DNA of 64,000 bases from Lentimicrobium saccharophilum (lineage in GTDB: Bacteria; Bacteroidota; Bacteroidia; Bacteroidales; Lentimicrobiaceae). Both the position numbers and the translations under genes were made by a program. The stretch spans positions 806,001 through 870,000 of the forward strand of contig NZ_DF968183.1 of the NCBI RefSeq assembly GCF_001192835.1, given 5' to 3'. Each line of letters opens with the position of its first letter. Position 1 is the first letter of the stretch. The notes under the pieces are model-generated. The model was not told the origin of the DNA and did not search any database. It saw only the letters and a list, made by a program, of their open reading frames with translations. Of this stretch, positions 18,297-27,152 are shown one piece after another.

Positions 18297-18520
18297 TATG
18301 TGTATAGAAAGACGAGGGGCAGAAGATTACCGACCCCAGCGGGGTCGTATGTTTATTGACATTTGTATCCGGTAATTTATTCAAAGATTCCTCCCCCGTA
18401 ATCCGGGGTCGTAATTTCCGGTTGAGATTCCTTGCTATAAACATGGGATTCCTCCGGAGTCATTGATTGTGGTTCGGGATTAACGCGTATGACCCCAGCG
18501 GGGTCATATGTTTATAGAAA

Positions 18521-18777
18521 GGGAGATACCAGAAATATCCGTGAGCTACAGCGTAGCGGGATACTAAAACTTCTCCCATTATGATAATTGGCGAGGCAAT
18601 AGCTTAAAGAAAGAGAATAATCCCCGCGATTTAAGGATTAGCTCCCTCTGTGTAACTCCGTGATTCTCTGTGCACCTCTGTGAAATTCTTTGGAAAACTT
18701 CATTCCATTTTCGCAAGCGCATCTCAAACTCCATCAACGCATCCGGCGGGCAGCCTGAATTCTTTTCCCCGGATTTC
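18521..18777. other. Intergenic stretch between array 1 and the thiamin receptor promoter
   Basis: No gene supported. A minus-strand ORF (18579-18839) runs through the promoter and riboswitch and lacks any protein features, so it is not taken as real. Confidence 0.5.
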
Positions 18778-18809
18778 TTGATTTTGCCATAGAATAAACC
18801 GTAACTTTG
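18778..18809 (+). promoter_or_regulatory. Promoter upstream of the TPP riboswitch
   Basis: TTG at 18778-18780, a 21-base spacer and TAACTTTG at 18802-18809. Transcription would begin just before the riboswitch. Confidence 0.6.
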
Positions 18810-18819
18810 CAGCGATTTC

Positions 18820-18899
18820 CAATTGGGGTGCCCTAACACTACGGGCTGAGATCATACTCATAGAACCTGCTCCGGGTAATGCCGGCGAAGGGAAGTAGA
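18820..18899 (+). promoter_or_regulatory. TPP (thiamin pyrophosphate) riboswitch
   Basis: Contains the thi-box landmarks in order: GGGGTGCC, GGCTGAGA, AGAACCTG, TCCGGGTAATGCCGGCG and AAGGGAAGTA. These match the conserved pyrimidine- and diphosphate-binding helices of TPP aptamers. It lies about 70 bases before the TonB receptor start, so the receptor should be repressed when TPP is plentiful. Confidence 0.95.
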
Positions 18900-18970
18900 G
18901 AAAACTTGATTACGGAGGGTTAAAGACCCAATTCAACCTTCCAGGGTTTAATCTAAAAAGAATCAACGCA

Positions 18971-21385
18971 ATGAAATTACGCTTACTGCCGGCTTTGCTG
19001 GTATTGCTGCCATTTTTATCCATGGCACAGTTAACCCTGAAAGGAAGGGTGATTGACGAACAGACGGCTTCGCCCCTGCAGGGCGCCCACCTCAGGCTGA
19101 ACAACCGCCTGGTGAAAACCACCACGGATGCAAAAGGCATGTTTGAAATCAACGACCTGAAAGCCGGTTCCTACAAACTGAAGGTCACTTTTCTGGGATA
19201 CAGGGTCTGGGAGGCCTATTTTGAGCTGGAAGCCAGTAAATCGATGCTGATTTCCCTTGAACAGGCCCCGGTACTGACCCAGGAAACCATTATCACCGCC
19301 ACCCGGGCCGGAGACAAAACCCCGGTCACTTATCAGAACTTGTCGGGTAAAGAGATATCAAAAAACAACCAGGGGCGCGACATCCCCTCCCTGCTGGAGC
19401 AGATGCCGGCAACGGTGGTCACTTCGGATGCCGGCACCGGCATCGGGTACACCGGCATACGCATCCGGGGAACCGATATGAACCGCATCAATATCACCGT
19501 GAACGGCATTCCGCTCAACGACGCGGAATCGCACAGCGTATTCTGGGTAAATATGCCTGACTTTGCTTCCTCTACCGGAAGCCTGCAGGTGCAACGGGGT
19601 GTAGGGACAAGCACCAACGGCGCCGCCGCCTTCGGGGCAAGCATCAACCTGCTGACGGAAGCGCCCGCTCCTGAAGCCTATGGCGAAGTCAGCAGCGCGG
19701 CCGGGTCCTTCAACACCTTCCGGAATACCGTTCAGGCAGGCACCGGGCTGATGAAAGGCAAGTGGGCAGTGGATGCCCGCTTGTCAAAGTTAAGCTCCGA
19801 TGGCTACATCGACAGGGCATTCTCCGACCTCAAATCATTTTACGTTTCAGGCGGTTATTTCGGCGCCAATACCATCCTGAAGGTCAATGTCTTTTCAGGG
19901 AAAGAAATTACCTATCAGGCATGGGACGGCATCCCCTCCGATATCCTTAAAACCAACCGCACCTACAATGGCATCGGATACTATAAGGATTACCTCGGAA
20001 ATGAACACTTTTACGAAAACGAAACGGACAATTATCAGCAGGACCATTACCAGATTATGCTTTCGCAGCGGCTGGGCGGGAACCTGACCGGCAACATCGC
20101 CCTGCACTACACCCGGGGCTTCGGCTACTATGAGCAGTTCAAGGACGACGAAGACCTCACGGATTACCTTGTCGCCCCCGTTCCTGTGCCTGGAAACGAC
20201 ACCCTATTGATCACACAGAGCGACCTGATCCGGCGCAAGTACCTCGACAATGACTTTTATGGTTTTACATGGTCGGTCAATTATGAAAAGCAAAAACTCA
20301 GCCTGACCGCCGGCGGCTCAGGAAACCGTTACGAAGGGCTGCACTTCGGTGAAATCATCTGGGCCGAATTCGCCGGGACTGCCGGTTATAATCACCGCTG
20401 GTACGAGGGCACCGGCGACAAAAAAGACCTGAACTTCTTTGTAAAGTCCATCTACCAGGCCGGAAGCAGGCTCAGCCTTTACGGCGATCTCCAGCTCAGG
20501 GGCATTCAGTATGCCCTTGACGGACGCGATGATGACCAGCGCGATATTACACAAAGCCATGACTTTTTGTTTTTCAACCCCAAAGCAGGCATCCATTACG
20601 CGCTGAACCAATACGGCAGCATTTACGCCGGATTTGCAGTCGCCAACCGCGAACCCAACCGCGACAACTATACCGATGCGGATCCGTCGAAACCTGCGCC
20701 GGTGGCTGAAACGCTGTTTGACTATGAGCTGGGGTATAATTACCATAAGAACAACCTGAAATTCACGGCTAACCTCTACTACATGCATTACCGCGACCAG
20801 TTGGTGCTGACCGGCGCCATCAACGACGTGGGCGCCCCGGTGATGACCAATGTACCGTTATCTTTCCGCACCGGGCTTGAAATCAGCTCACAATACATGC
20901 TGACTGAAAATCTTCAGGCAAGTGCCAACCTGACCGTAAGCAGCAATAAAATAAAAAACTTCACGGAATACGTGGATGACTGGGACAACTGGGGTTCTCA
21001 GATTGAAAACAGTATAGGCTCCACCGACATCGCGTTCTCACCGGACATGGTGGCAGGTGCAGCAATAAACTGGGCGATCATTAAGAATTTCGACCTGATG
21101 ATCAACGGCAAATACGTGTCACGGCAGTATATTGACAATACCTCATCCCCCGACCGCAGCCTTGACCCTTATTTTGTCAGCAACCTGAGGCTGGGCTATA
21201 CAGTAAAACCGGCATTTGTCCGCCAGATCGAATTCAGCCTGAACATAAACAACCTGTTCAATGCCGAATACGAAACCAACGCCTGGATTTACAGGTATTA
21301 CAGTGAAGGAACGTATGGGGTGCTGGACGGATTTTTCCCCCAGGCCGGCATCAATTTTATGGCCGGACTGACGCTTAAATTATAG
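18971..21385 (+). CDS. TonB-dependent receptor under TPP control, probable thiamin uptake
   Basis: Outer-membrane receptor of 804 residues. Signal peptide (cleavage after SMA, about residue 19), a carboxypeptidase-like regulatory domain (LTLKGRVIDEQTASPLQGAHL, about 20-110), a plug domain (about 120-235, with GIRIRGTDMNRINITVNGIPLNDAE) and a 22-strand barrel ending in an aromatic-rich C terminus (GLTLKL). The TPP riboswitch in its leader is the evidence for thiamin or a thiamin precursor as substrate; comparable riboswitch-controlled receptors exist in Bacteroides. No inner-membrane thiamin transporter is next to it. A hairpin terminator follows directly, so it is probably transcribed alone. 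Confidence 0.88.
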   Translation: MKLRLLPALLVLLPFLSMAQLTLKGRVIDEQTASPLQGAHLRLNNRLVKTTTDAKGMFEINDLKAGSYKLKVTFLGYRVWEAYFELEASKSMLISLEQAPVLTQETIITATRAGDKTPVTYQNLSGKEISKNNQGRDIPSLLEQMPATVVTSDAGTGIGYTGIRIRGTDMNRINITVNGIPLNDAESHSVFWVNMPDFASSTGSLQVQRGVGTSTNGAAAFGASINLLTEAPAPEAYGEVSSAAGSFNTFRNTVQAGTGLMKGKWAVDARLSKLSSDGYIDRAFSDLKSFYVSGGYFGANTILKVNVFSGKEITYQAWDGIPSDILKTNRTYNGIGYYKDYLGNEHFYENETDNYQQDHYQIMLSQRLGGNLTGNIALHYTRGFGYYEQFKDDEDLTDYLVAPVPVPGNDTLLITQSDLIRRKYLDNDFYGFTWSVNYEKQKLSLTAGGSGNRYEGLHFGEIIWAEFAGTAGYNHRWYEGTGDKKDLNFFVKSIYQAGSRLSLYGDLQLRGIQYALDGRDDDQRDITQSHDFLFFNPKAGIHYALNQYGSIYAGFAVANREPNRDNYTDADPSKPAPVAETLFDYELGYNYHKNNLKFTANLYYMHYRDQLVLTGAINDVGAPVMTNVPLSFRTGLEISSQYMLTENLQASANLTVSSNKIKNFTEYVDDWDNWGSQIENSIGSTDIAFSPDMVAGAAINWAIIKNFDLMINGKYVSRQYIDNTSSPDRSLDPYFVSNLRLGYTVKPAFVRQIEFSLNINNLFNAEYETNAWIYRYYSEGTYGVLDGFFPQAGINFMAGLTLKL

Positions 21386-21397
21386 CGGAAATTGAAA

Positions 21398-21440
21398 TCC
21401 GGGCAATTTCCCGGTTAAAAGGATTTTGCCCGGACTTTTC
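21398..21440. terminator. Hairpin terminator between the thiamin receptor and the serine hydrolase
   Basis: TCCGGGCAA (21398-21406) pairs perfectly with TTGCCCGGA (21426-21434), followed by CTTTT. It lies between two convergent genes and may serve both. Confidence 0.65.
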
Positions 21441-21468
21441 TCAGGTTTGACAATTCGTTGTCTTTACT

Positions 21469-22845
21469 TTACCGCATCTCCCCTGCCCTGCTGCCGGGGA
21501 TGGCCTCCAGCACATCCCGGAGGAGCGAATCAAAATCCATATCATTCGTCTTCTTCGGCGAATAGCCCAGCACAACCACCGCCAGGTCCTGATCGGGAAG
21601 TATAAAAACCCGCTGTCCGTTGTGTCCGCGGCACATAAACATCGATGCCGGGGCTGATGGCAGAGAAAGGTCCTCATTCAGCCAGAATGAAGCGCCATAC
21701 GCCCCTTTACTATCAGGAACCGGCTTCACTGAATAATCCACCCAGCCCTCCGGAAGGATGCGTTCGCCGTTAAAAACTCCATCGTTAAGGTAAAGCAGCG
21801 CAAACCGGGCATAATCGCGGGGAGTAGCATAGATATAGGAGGAACCGACCTGATTGCCGGCCGCATCCGTTTCAAAGACGGCATCAGGCATCCCGATCCG
21901 GCTGAACAGTTTATCCCAGGCATAACGGTAGTATCTTTCGTCATCTCCCATGGTTTTCCGCATCAGTCCGGTGATGATATTGGTAGAACCTGAGGAATAG
22001 CACCACTTTTCCCCCACGGCATGGACAAGCGGTTTGGAGGCGGCAAAGGCACCGAAATCGCTTTCGCAATGAAGCATCAGCGTCACATCCGAACGGTTTC
22101 CGTAATCTTCATTCCACTCAAGGCCGCTCTGCATACGCAGCAGATCGTCGATCGTGATCTCCTTCCGGCCGTCGGCCTGCCATGCAGGCACCTCCGCAGG
22201 CTTGTATACATCCAGCAGCCCTTCTTTAACCATAATTCCGGTCAAAGCGTTGGTAAAACTCTTCGCCATGGACCAGGAAAGCATTCGTGTATCTTTATTG
22301 ATACCGTCCCGGTAGCCTTCCATCACCGGAATTCCTTTATGCATCACCAAAAATGCAAAGGCATGGCCGCCGTAGTAATCCTTTTCGATCAGCTTTTCCC
22401 TCACAGCCTGCAATTTTTGGAGATCTGCTCCGGTATTGGTATCGGGGATCATATTTCCCAACGGCCAGGGCATAGTATCGGGATTAAACAGCGGCGCTTC
22501 TGAAACGGGAAATTTTATCTCCGAAAGGGCTTCAGGTTCTGTCCCCCTTACCAGGGTACAACCAAAACCCTCCCTGTAAACGGCAGTTGACTTACCCCAC
22601 AGAAACCTGCTGGTAACCTGCCGTCCTTCAAAATCAACCTCATTGTTTGTGTACCTGATAAACGAAAAATTAAGGTCAAGCGCCTCCACCTCTTCCTGCG
22701 TCCGGCCTGAAACAAATACTGCCGAAGCTAGATTCTTGGCCGCATATCCGGTGATGATGGGCAGCAGGGAATTAATATAAACTGCGCCCCCGGCCAGGCC
22801 TGCCATGATAATAATCAGAATTCCAATACCAATTTTTCTTTTCAT
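21469..22845 (-). CDS. Serine hydrolase of the class C beta-lactamase / penicillin-binding family
   Basis: A 458-residue protein with an N-terminal membrane anchor (IGIGILIIIMAGLAGGAVYI). The serine-hydrolase active site is visible: SxxK as SMAK in LSWSMAKSFT, a YSS triad element in KWCYSSGSTN, and a third motif GHNG near the C terminus in place of KTG. Residues about 30-150 are an N-terminal extension common in Bacteroidota and Proteobacteria relatives. Likely an esterase or peptidase in the periplasm; beta-lactam resistance should not be assumed. It is transcribed from its own TACCTTTG box (22872-22879) divergently from smpB. Confidence 0.82.
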   Translation of the reverse strand: MKRKIGIGILIIIMAGLAGGAVYINSLLPIITGYAAKNLASAVFVSGRTQEEVEALDLNFSFIRYTNNEVDFEGRQVTSRFLWGKSTAVYREGFGCTLVRGTEPEALSEIKFPVSEAPLFNPDTMPWPLGNMIPDTNTGADLQKLQAVREKLIEKDYYGGHAFAFLVMHKGIPVMEGYRDGINKDTRMLSWSMAKSFTNALTGIMVKEGLLDVYKPAEVPAWQADGRKEITIDDLLRMQSGLEWNEDYGNRSDVTLMLHCESDFGAFAASKPLVHAVGEKWCYSSGSTNIITGLMRKTMGDDERYYRYAWDKLFSRIGMPDAVFETDAAGNQVGSSYIYATPRDYARFALLYLNDGVFNGERILPEGWVDYSVKPVPDSKGAYGASFWLNEDLSLPSAPASMFMCRGHNGQRVFILPDQDLAVVVLGYSPKKTNDMDFDSLLRDVLEAIPGSRAGEMR

Positions 22846-22871
22846 AATGGTAATTATTTGGCTGATGTAAA

Positions 22872-22879
22872 CAAAGGTA
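22872..22879 (-). promoter_or_regulatory. -7 box for the serine hydrolase gene
   Basis: Minus-strand TACCTTTG, 27 bases before the start codon. It shares the short divergent intergenic region with the smpB promoter. Confidence 0.5.
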
Positions 22880-22981
22880 ATGAAATGAAATAAAAACCAT
22901 CAAAAAGAAAAGTCAGGTAAGTAGTCTTTATACCCTGAAGTCAATCTCTGAGCAGGTCCTGCCCGGAAAGTACAAAATCAT

Positions 22982-22989
22982 TACCTTTG
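22982..22989 (+). promoter_or_regulatory. -7 box for smpB
   Basis: TACCTTTG lies 18 bases before the ATG at 23008. It shows that the longer possible start at 22987 lies within the promoter and is not used. Confidence 0.55.
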
Positions 22990-23007
22990 CAGCCTCAGTC
23001 AGGGACT

Positions 23008-23454
23008 ATGGCAGGCATCGCTATCAAAAATAAAAAAGCAGGATTTGAATACTATCTTACCGAGGAGTTCACGGCCGGTATTGTGCTGACCGGTACTGAA
23101 ATCAAGTCGGTACGCGAAGGCAAGGCCAACCTCACGGATGCATACTGCGCGTTTGAGGGAGATGAGTTGTTCGTGAAGAATATGCATATCAGCGAATACA
23201 AGTTCGGCACCTATTCCAATCACGATCCCAAACGCGACCGTAAACTGCTGCTCAACCGCCGTGAACTAAGGAAAATCATTGCCAAAACGCGGGAGAAGGG
23301 ACTGACCATAATTCCTACCCTGTTGTATATTAACGACAAAGGCCTGGCAAAGCTGAATATCGCCATCGCAAAAGGGAAAAAGCTTTACGACAAGCGCGAA
23401 TCCCTGAAAACAAAAGACACAAAGCGCGAAATTGACCGGCACAGGGATATATAG
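23008..23454 (+). CDS. smpB: SsrA-binding protein SmpB
   Basis: Binds tmRNA and brings it to stalled ribosomes for trans-translation. The 148-residue protein matches SmpB throughout: KKAGFEYYLTEEFTAGIVLTG, GTEIKSVREGKANL, YCAFEGDELFV, LLLNRREL, IIPTLLYINDKGLAKLNIAIAKGKKLYDKR and the C-terminal DIDRHRDI-like tail (here EIDRHRDI). Start chosen at ATG 23008, as the conserved region begins right there and the promoter box overlaps the alternative upstream start. It is followed by repeat array 2. Confidence 0.96.
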   Translation: MAGIAIKNKKAGFEYYLTEEFTAGIVLTGTEIKSVREGKANLTDAYCAFEGDELFVKNMHISEYKFGTYSNHDPKRDRKLLLNRRELRKIIAKTREKGLTIIPTLLYINDKGLAKLNIAIAKGKKLYDKRESLKTKDTKREIDRHRDI

Positions 23455-23559
23455 GCATCAGATCCGTCATTAAGGTATTTTCATCTCAAAGCACGGTCGC
23501 TTTATCTTAAGGAACGGCATGCAATAAATGCTTTTTCATTTGTTTCCGTTATAATATGC

Positions 23560-24858
23560 AAAGATTCCGACCCCGGAAAACATGGTTCGGAATGATATTG
23601 TTTTCAGGCGGATGGGCCGGGACTAGGGGTGGATAACCATCAGTCATTCCGGCCGGAGGGAGGAATCCGTATCATCTTTCTCCGGCAAAAAATCCCCATA
23701 TCTGACAGAAGGACAGTGAAAATAAACATTCGACCCCTCCGGGGTCGTGAACGTATATGGCCGGATTATTCTCTATAAACATGTGACTCCTCCGGAGTCA
23801 TTGATTTTTGGTTAAGATAAAAATGTTTGACCCCGGCGGGGTCATAGGTGTATAGAAAAATGTGGAGAAGAAGATGTCCGACCCCAGAGGGGTCGTATGT
23901 CTGTTATCATTGGTATACGGTAATTTATTCAAAGATTCCGACCCCGCAAATCCTGGTTCAGATTGATATTGTTTTCAGGCGGATGGGCCGGGACCGGGGG
24001 TGGATAACCATCAGTCATTCCGGCCGGAGGAAGGAATAAGTATCATCTTTCTCCGGAAAAAATCCCCATATCTGAAAGAAGGACAGTGAAAATAAACATT
24101 CGACCCCTGCGGGGTCGTGAACGTATATGTCCGGATTATTCTCTATAAACATGTGACTCCTCCGGAGTCATTAATTTCGGTTCAAATAAAAAGATTTGAC
24201 CCCGGCGGGGTCATAGGTGTATAGAAAAATTTGGAAAAGAAGATGTCCGACCCCAGAGGGGTCGTATGTCTGTTATCATTGGTATCCGGTAATTTATTCA
24301 AAGATTCCGACCCCGCAAATCCTGGTTCGGATTGATATTGTTTTCAGGCGGATGGGCCGGGACCGGGGGTGGATAACCATCCGTCATTCCGGCCGGAGGG
24401 AGGAATCCGTATCATCTTTCTCCGGCAAAAAATCCCCATATCTGACAGAAGGACAGTGAAAATAAACATTCGACCCCTCCGGGGTCGTGAACGTATATGT
24501 CCGGATTATTCTCTATAAACATGTGACTCCTCCGGAGTCATTGATTTTTGGTTCAGATAAAAATGTTTGACCCCGTCGGGGTCATAGGTGTATAGAAAAA
24601 TGTGGAGAAGAAGATGTCCGACCCCAGAGGGGTCGTATGTCTGTTATCATTGGTATCCGGTAATTTATTCAAAGATTCCGACCCCGCAAATCCTGGTTCG
24701 GAATGATATTGTTTTCAGGCGGGTGGGCCGGGACCGGGGGCGGTTAACCATCAGTCATTCCGGCCGGAGGAAGGAATAAGTATCATCTTTCTCCGGAAAA
24801 AATCCCCATATCTGAAAGAAGGACAGTGAAAATAAACATTCGACCCCTCCGGGGTCCG
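23560..24858 (+). repeat. Palindromic repeat array 2 with a 369-371-bp tandem unit
   Basis: Three full units begin with AAAGATTCCGACCCCG at 23560, 23931 and 24300, and a partial fourth at 24671; the spacings are 371, 369 and 371 bases. Each unit holds the same modules as array 1: D, its inverted form D' (CATTCCGGCCGGAGGGAGG), A, B and two C hairpins. The units here are in strict tandem and differ by a few percent, mostly in loops and spacers. The array ends inside an A module at GACCCCTCCGGGGTC. The repeated 63-80-residue ORFs within it are not genes. Confidence 0.9.
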
Positions 24859-25004
24859 GCGAACAAAAAATGTCCGGCAACGGTTATTGCAGCATACTTT
24901 GTTTGTATTTTTAAATCCCGGCAGCGTAACCCTGTCCTTTCAACCCCATAGTTCTCAGTTCTGCTCACAAAAAATGACTATTTTCCTGTAAAAGTCCGAT
25001 AACA
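24859..25004. other. Short intergenic region after array 2
   Basis: Leader of the thioredoxin-like gene. A TACTTTG-like box near 24893 is only a partial match to the -7 consensus. Confidence 0.35.
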
Positions 25005-25562
25005 ATGACTAAATCCCTGTTCAGTTTATTTGCGGCTGCGCTTACAATTCTGACAATCCAGCCCGGAGCCACAGCGCAGCAAGCTCCTCCGGCAGGCAAA
25101 AAGAGTGAATCCATCCGTTGGATCAGTTTCGAAGAAGCCATGAAGCTGAATAAAAAGAAGCCGAAAATGGTCTTTGTGGACATTTACACCGACTGGTGCG
25201 GCTGGTGCAAAAAGATGGATGCAGAAACGTTTGCAGATCCTGAGATTGCGGCCTACATCAACAAAAGGTACTACGCAGTCAAATTCAATGCTGAGCAAAA
25301 AGAGGCTGTTGTTTTCAAAGAACAGGAATTCATCAATCCCAATCCTGACAAATCCCGCTCAACCCATAAGTTAGCCCTTGCCCTGCTGAAAAACGAAAAA
25401 CTCTATCCCTCCTACGTTATACTGGACAAAGCGAGCGACTGGACCTTTAAACTCAAAGGTTACCTGTCGGCCGCAGATCTGTTGCCGGTTCTGAAGTTTT
25501 ACGGGGATGAACATTACAAAAAGATGAGCTGGGGCGAGTTTGTACAATCAAAACCAAAGTGA
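25005..25562 (+). CDS. Secreted thioredoxin-fold protein with CGWC active site
   Basis: A 185-residue exported protein: signal peptide to about residue 24 (ending GATAQ), then a thioredoxin-like fold. The redox motif WCGWCKKM (about 64-71) follows the strand MVFVDIYTD, and KLYPSYVILD supplies the cis-proline region (YPSY). It fits the Thioredoxin_7/DUF255-like group, probably handling disulfides or thiols in the periplasm. The YhdH-type gene starts 3 bases after its stop codon, so the two are likely co-transcribed. Confidence 0.85.
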   Translation: MTKSLFSLFAAALTILTIQPGATAQQAPPAGKKSESIRWISFEEAMKLNKKKPKMVFVDIYTDWCGWCKKMDAETFADPEIAAYINKRYYAVKFNAEQKEAVVFKEQEFINPNPDKSRSTHKLALALLKNEKLYPSYVILDKASDWTFKLKGYLSAADLLPVLKFYGDEHYKKMSWGEFVQSKPK

Positions 25563-25565
25563 TTT

Positions 25566-26570
25566 ATGGTAATTCCCGAAACTTTCAAAGCCATCCGGGC
25601 TGAAGAAAATTCTTCAGGCAATATCAGGCCTTTGCTGAAAGAAGTGTCACTGGATTCCCTGCCTGCCCACGAAGTGCTGATCAGGGTGGAATATTCATCA
25701 TTAAATTACAAAGACGCACTTTCGGCAACCGGTAACCGCGGGGTTACCCGCAACTACCCGCATACGCCCGGTATAGATGCCTGCGGTACTGTGGTTTACT
25801 CAGCGGATCAATCATTTAAAAAAGGGGATCTGGTGCTGGTATGCGGCTATGATCTGGGCATGAATACGCCCGGGGGCTTCGGTCAGTACATACAGGTACC
25901 TGCAGCCTGGGTGATGCCCCTTCCGGAGGGCCTTGGTATGCGCGAGAGCATGATGCTGGGCACGGCGGGCTTCACTGCCGCACTGGCATTGTATAAAATG
26001 GAAATGAACGGACAAAGGCCGGGCAATGGGCCGGTACTGGTAACAGGTGCAGGCGGAGGACTCGGAAGCCTCGCCATAAATATCCTGTCCAGGACAGGAT
26101 ATGAGGTGATTGCAGCCACGGGCAAAACTTCAGCACACGAATATTTTAAATCAATCGGCGCCGCTCAGGTCATTGACAGGGAACAGGTGAACGACCATAG
26201 CGGGAAACTGCTCCTCCGTCAGCGCTGGGCAGGGGTTATCGACACGGTGGGCGGCAACATCCTTTCCACTGCCATCAGGGCATGCCAGGCGCACGGCAAT
26301 GTGGCCGTATGCGGCAACGCAGCTTCATTCGAGTTGTCTGTTAATGTTTATCCTTTTATCCTAAACGGGGTGAATCTGCTGGGCATTGATTCAGCCACCT
26401 GTCCCATGGAGCTGAGAAAACAGGTGTGGAAAAAGCTGGCCGATGAGTGGCGTCCGGAAGCCCTTGACCAGATCAGCCTTGGAATCAGCCTGGAAGCGTT
26501 GCCCAAACACATTCACCTGCTGCTCGAAGGAAAAATCAGGGGCAGGGTGTACATTAACTTAAAAGATTGA
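25566..26570 (+). CDS. YhdH/AcuI-family quinone-oxidoreductase-like enzyme
   Basis: Predicted NADPH-dependent medium-chain reductase of 334 residues. The closest named members reduce acrylyl-CoA. Characteristic stretches are SSLNYKDAL, YPHTPGIDACG, the Rossmann glycine motif GAGGGLGS and GVNLLGIDSATCPMELR near the end. It has no zinc-ligand pattern, as expected for this branch. It follows the thioredoxin-like gene by 3 bases and precedes a small lipoprotein gene by 43. Confidence 0.85.
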   Translation: MVIPETFKAIRAEENSSGNIRPLLKEVSLDSLPAHEVLIRVEYSSLNYKDALSATGNRGVTRNYPHTPGIDACGTVVYSADQSFKKGDLVLVCGYDLGMNTPGGFGQYIQVPAAWVMPLPEGLGMRESMMLGTAGFTAALALYKMEMNGQRPGNGPVLVTGAGGGLGSLAINILSRTGYEVIAATGKTSAHEYFKSIGAAQVIDREQVNDHSGKLLLRQRWAGVIDTVGGNILSTAIRACQAHGNVAVCGNAASFELSVNVYPFILNGVNLLGIDSATCPMELRKQVWKKLADEWRPEALDQISLGISLEALPKHIHLLLEGKIRGRVYINLKD

Positions 26571-26613
26571 TTAACTTTACGGTGAATCATTGATCATTTC
26601 AAATCATTTTGCC

Positions 26614-27108
26614 ATGAAAAAAATCAGGATAATCCCGGTAATTCTGCTTTTACTGGCTTCGGCCTGTAACAGAAACGAGCAACCCGTTTGCGATGTTGCC
26701 GCTGAAAAAGATGCGATTAAACTGGCTCTTCAGAAGTATGTGATCGCAAACGAAGCAAAGAACATATCCATGATTGAAGAATTGTGGGCCAATGATTCAG
26801 CGGTTCTCAGCCTGGGCACCGAGAGGCGCGATATCATCAGGGGCTTTGAAGCTGTTAAACAAACTTTCGCTTCACAGTTCGAAAGATTTGAGGATACCTT
26901 TATCGCTGCACGTGACCTTGACATATACGTGCATCCCTCCTGCGAATCAGGCTGGTTTTCCGAAATACTGCAATACAACTATACCATAGGCGACAAATCC
27001 TACGAGTACAGCGACCTCCGTTTCTCCGGTTTCCTCGAAAAAAGAGACGGAAAATGGGTGATTATTCATACCCATTTATCCGCCCCGGCTGATAATAATA
27101 ACAGGTAA
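26614..27108 (+). CDS. NTF2/SnoaL-like (DUF4440-type) lipoprotein
   Basis: A 164-residue lipoprotein. Started at ATG 26614 it has a clean signal sequence with lipobox LASAC (Cys18 or so); the longer TTG start would add eight residues before it. The mature protein has the pattern of a SnoaL-like cone fold: an N-terminal helix pair (AIKLALQKYVIANEAKNISMIEELW given here only in part), VLSLGTERRDIIRGFEAV and a C-terminal DGKWVIIHTHLS strand. The last is typical of DUF4440-type proteins. No catalytic role can be assigned. Confidence 0.7.
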   Translation: MKKIRIIPVILLLLASACNRNEQPVCDVAAEKDAIKLALQKYVIANEAKNISMIEELWANDSAVLSLGTERRDIIRGFEAVKQTFASQFERFEDTFIAARDLDIYVHPSCESGWFSEILQYNYTIGDKSYEYSDLRFSGFLEKRDGKWVIIHTHLSAPADNNNR

Positions 27109-27152
27109 CAGAACAACGCCCGGCCTGTTATCCTGATTTGCTTAAAGCAATC

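Larger units (their letters stand above)
15831..18520. repeat. Palindromic repeat array 1 (about 2.7 kb, gene-free)
   Basis: The whole stretch is built from a few hairpin modules. A: GACCCCTCCGGGGTCGTGAAC (about 4 copies). B: TATAAACATGTGAC then TCCTCCGGAGTCA (about 10). C: GACCCCAGCGGGGTC then ATATGTNTATAGAAA (about 21, often in runs about 51 bases apart). D: GATTCCTCCCCCGG...GGGGTCGGAATGAC (about 10), sometimes followed by its inverted form. The order A-B-C(1-3)-D recurs. Arms of B and C are reverse complements of one consensus (TTTTCTATAAACAT), so each B-C pair is a large inverted repeat with smaller hairpins inside. Stems are kept while the 3-base loops vary (AGC, AGA, GGC, TCC). Short ORFs here are artefacts of the repeats. 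Confidence 0.9.

Noticed and set aside
16745-18350. CRISPR-like appearance: about 31-base repeats every 51 bases
   Set aside because: Runs are only two or three units long, the repeats vary, spacers recur between runs, the elements occur in both orientations and no cas genes are near.
18579-18839. Minus-strand ORF of 86 residues before the thiamin receptor
   Set aside because: Runs antisense through a promoter and a TPP riboswitch and has no recognisable protein features.
21469-22845. Calling the serine hydrolase a beta-lactamase
   Set aside because: It has the shared SxxK and Tyr motifs but the family is dominated by esterases and peptidases; resistance cannot be inferred.
23848-24779. Three similar ORFs in array 2 (MYRKMWRRRCPTPEG-type)
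   Set aside because: They recur once per 370-base DNA unit and have no independent start, promoter or protein features.
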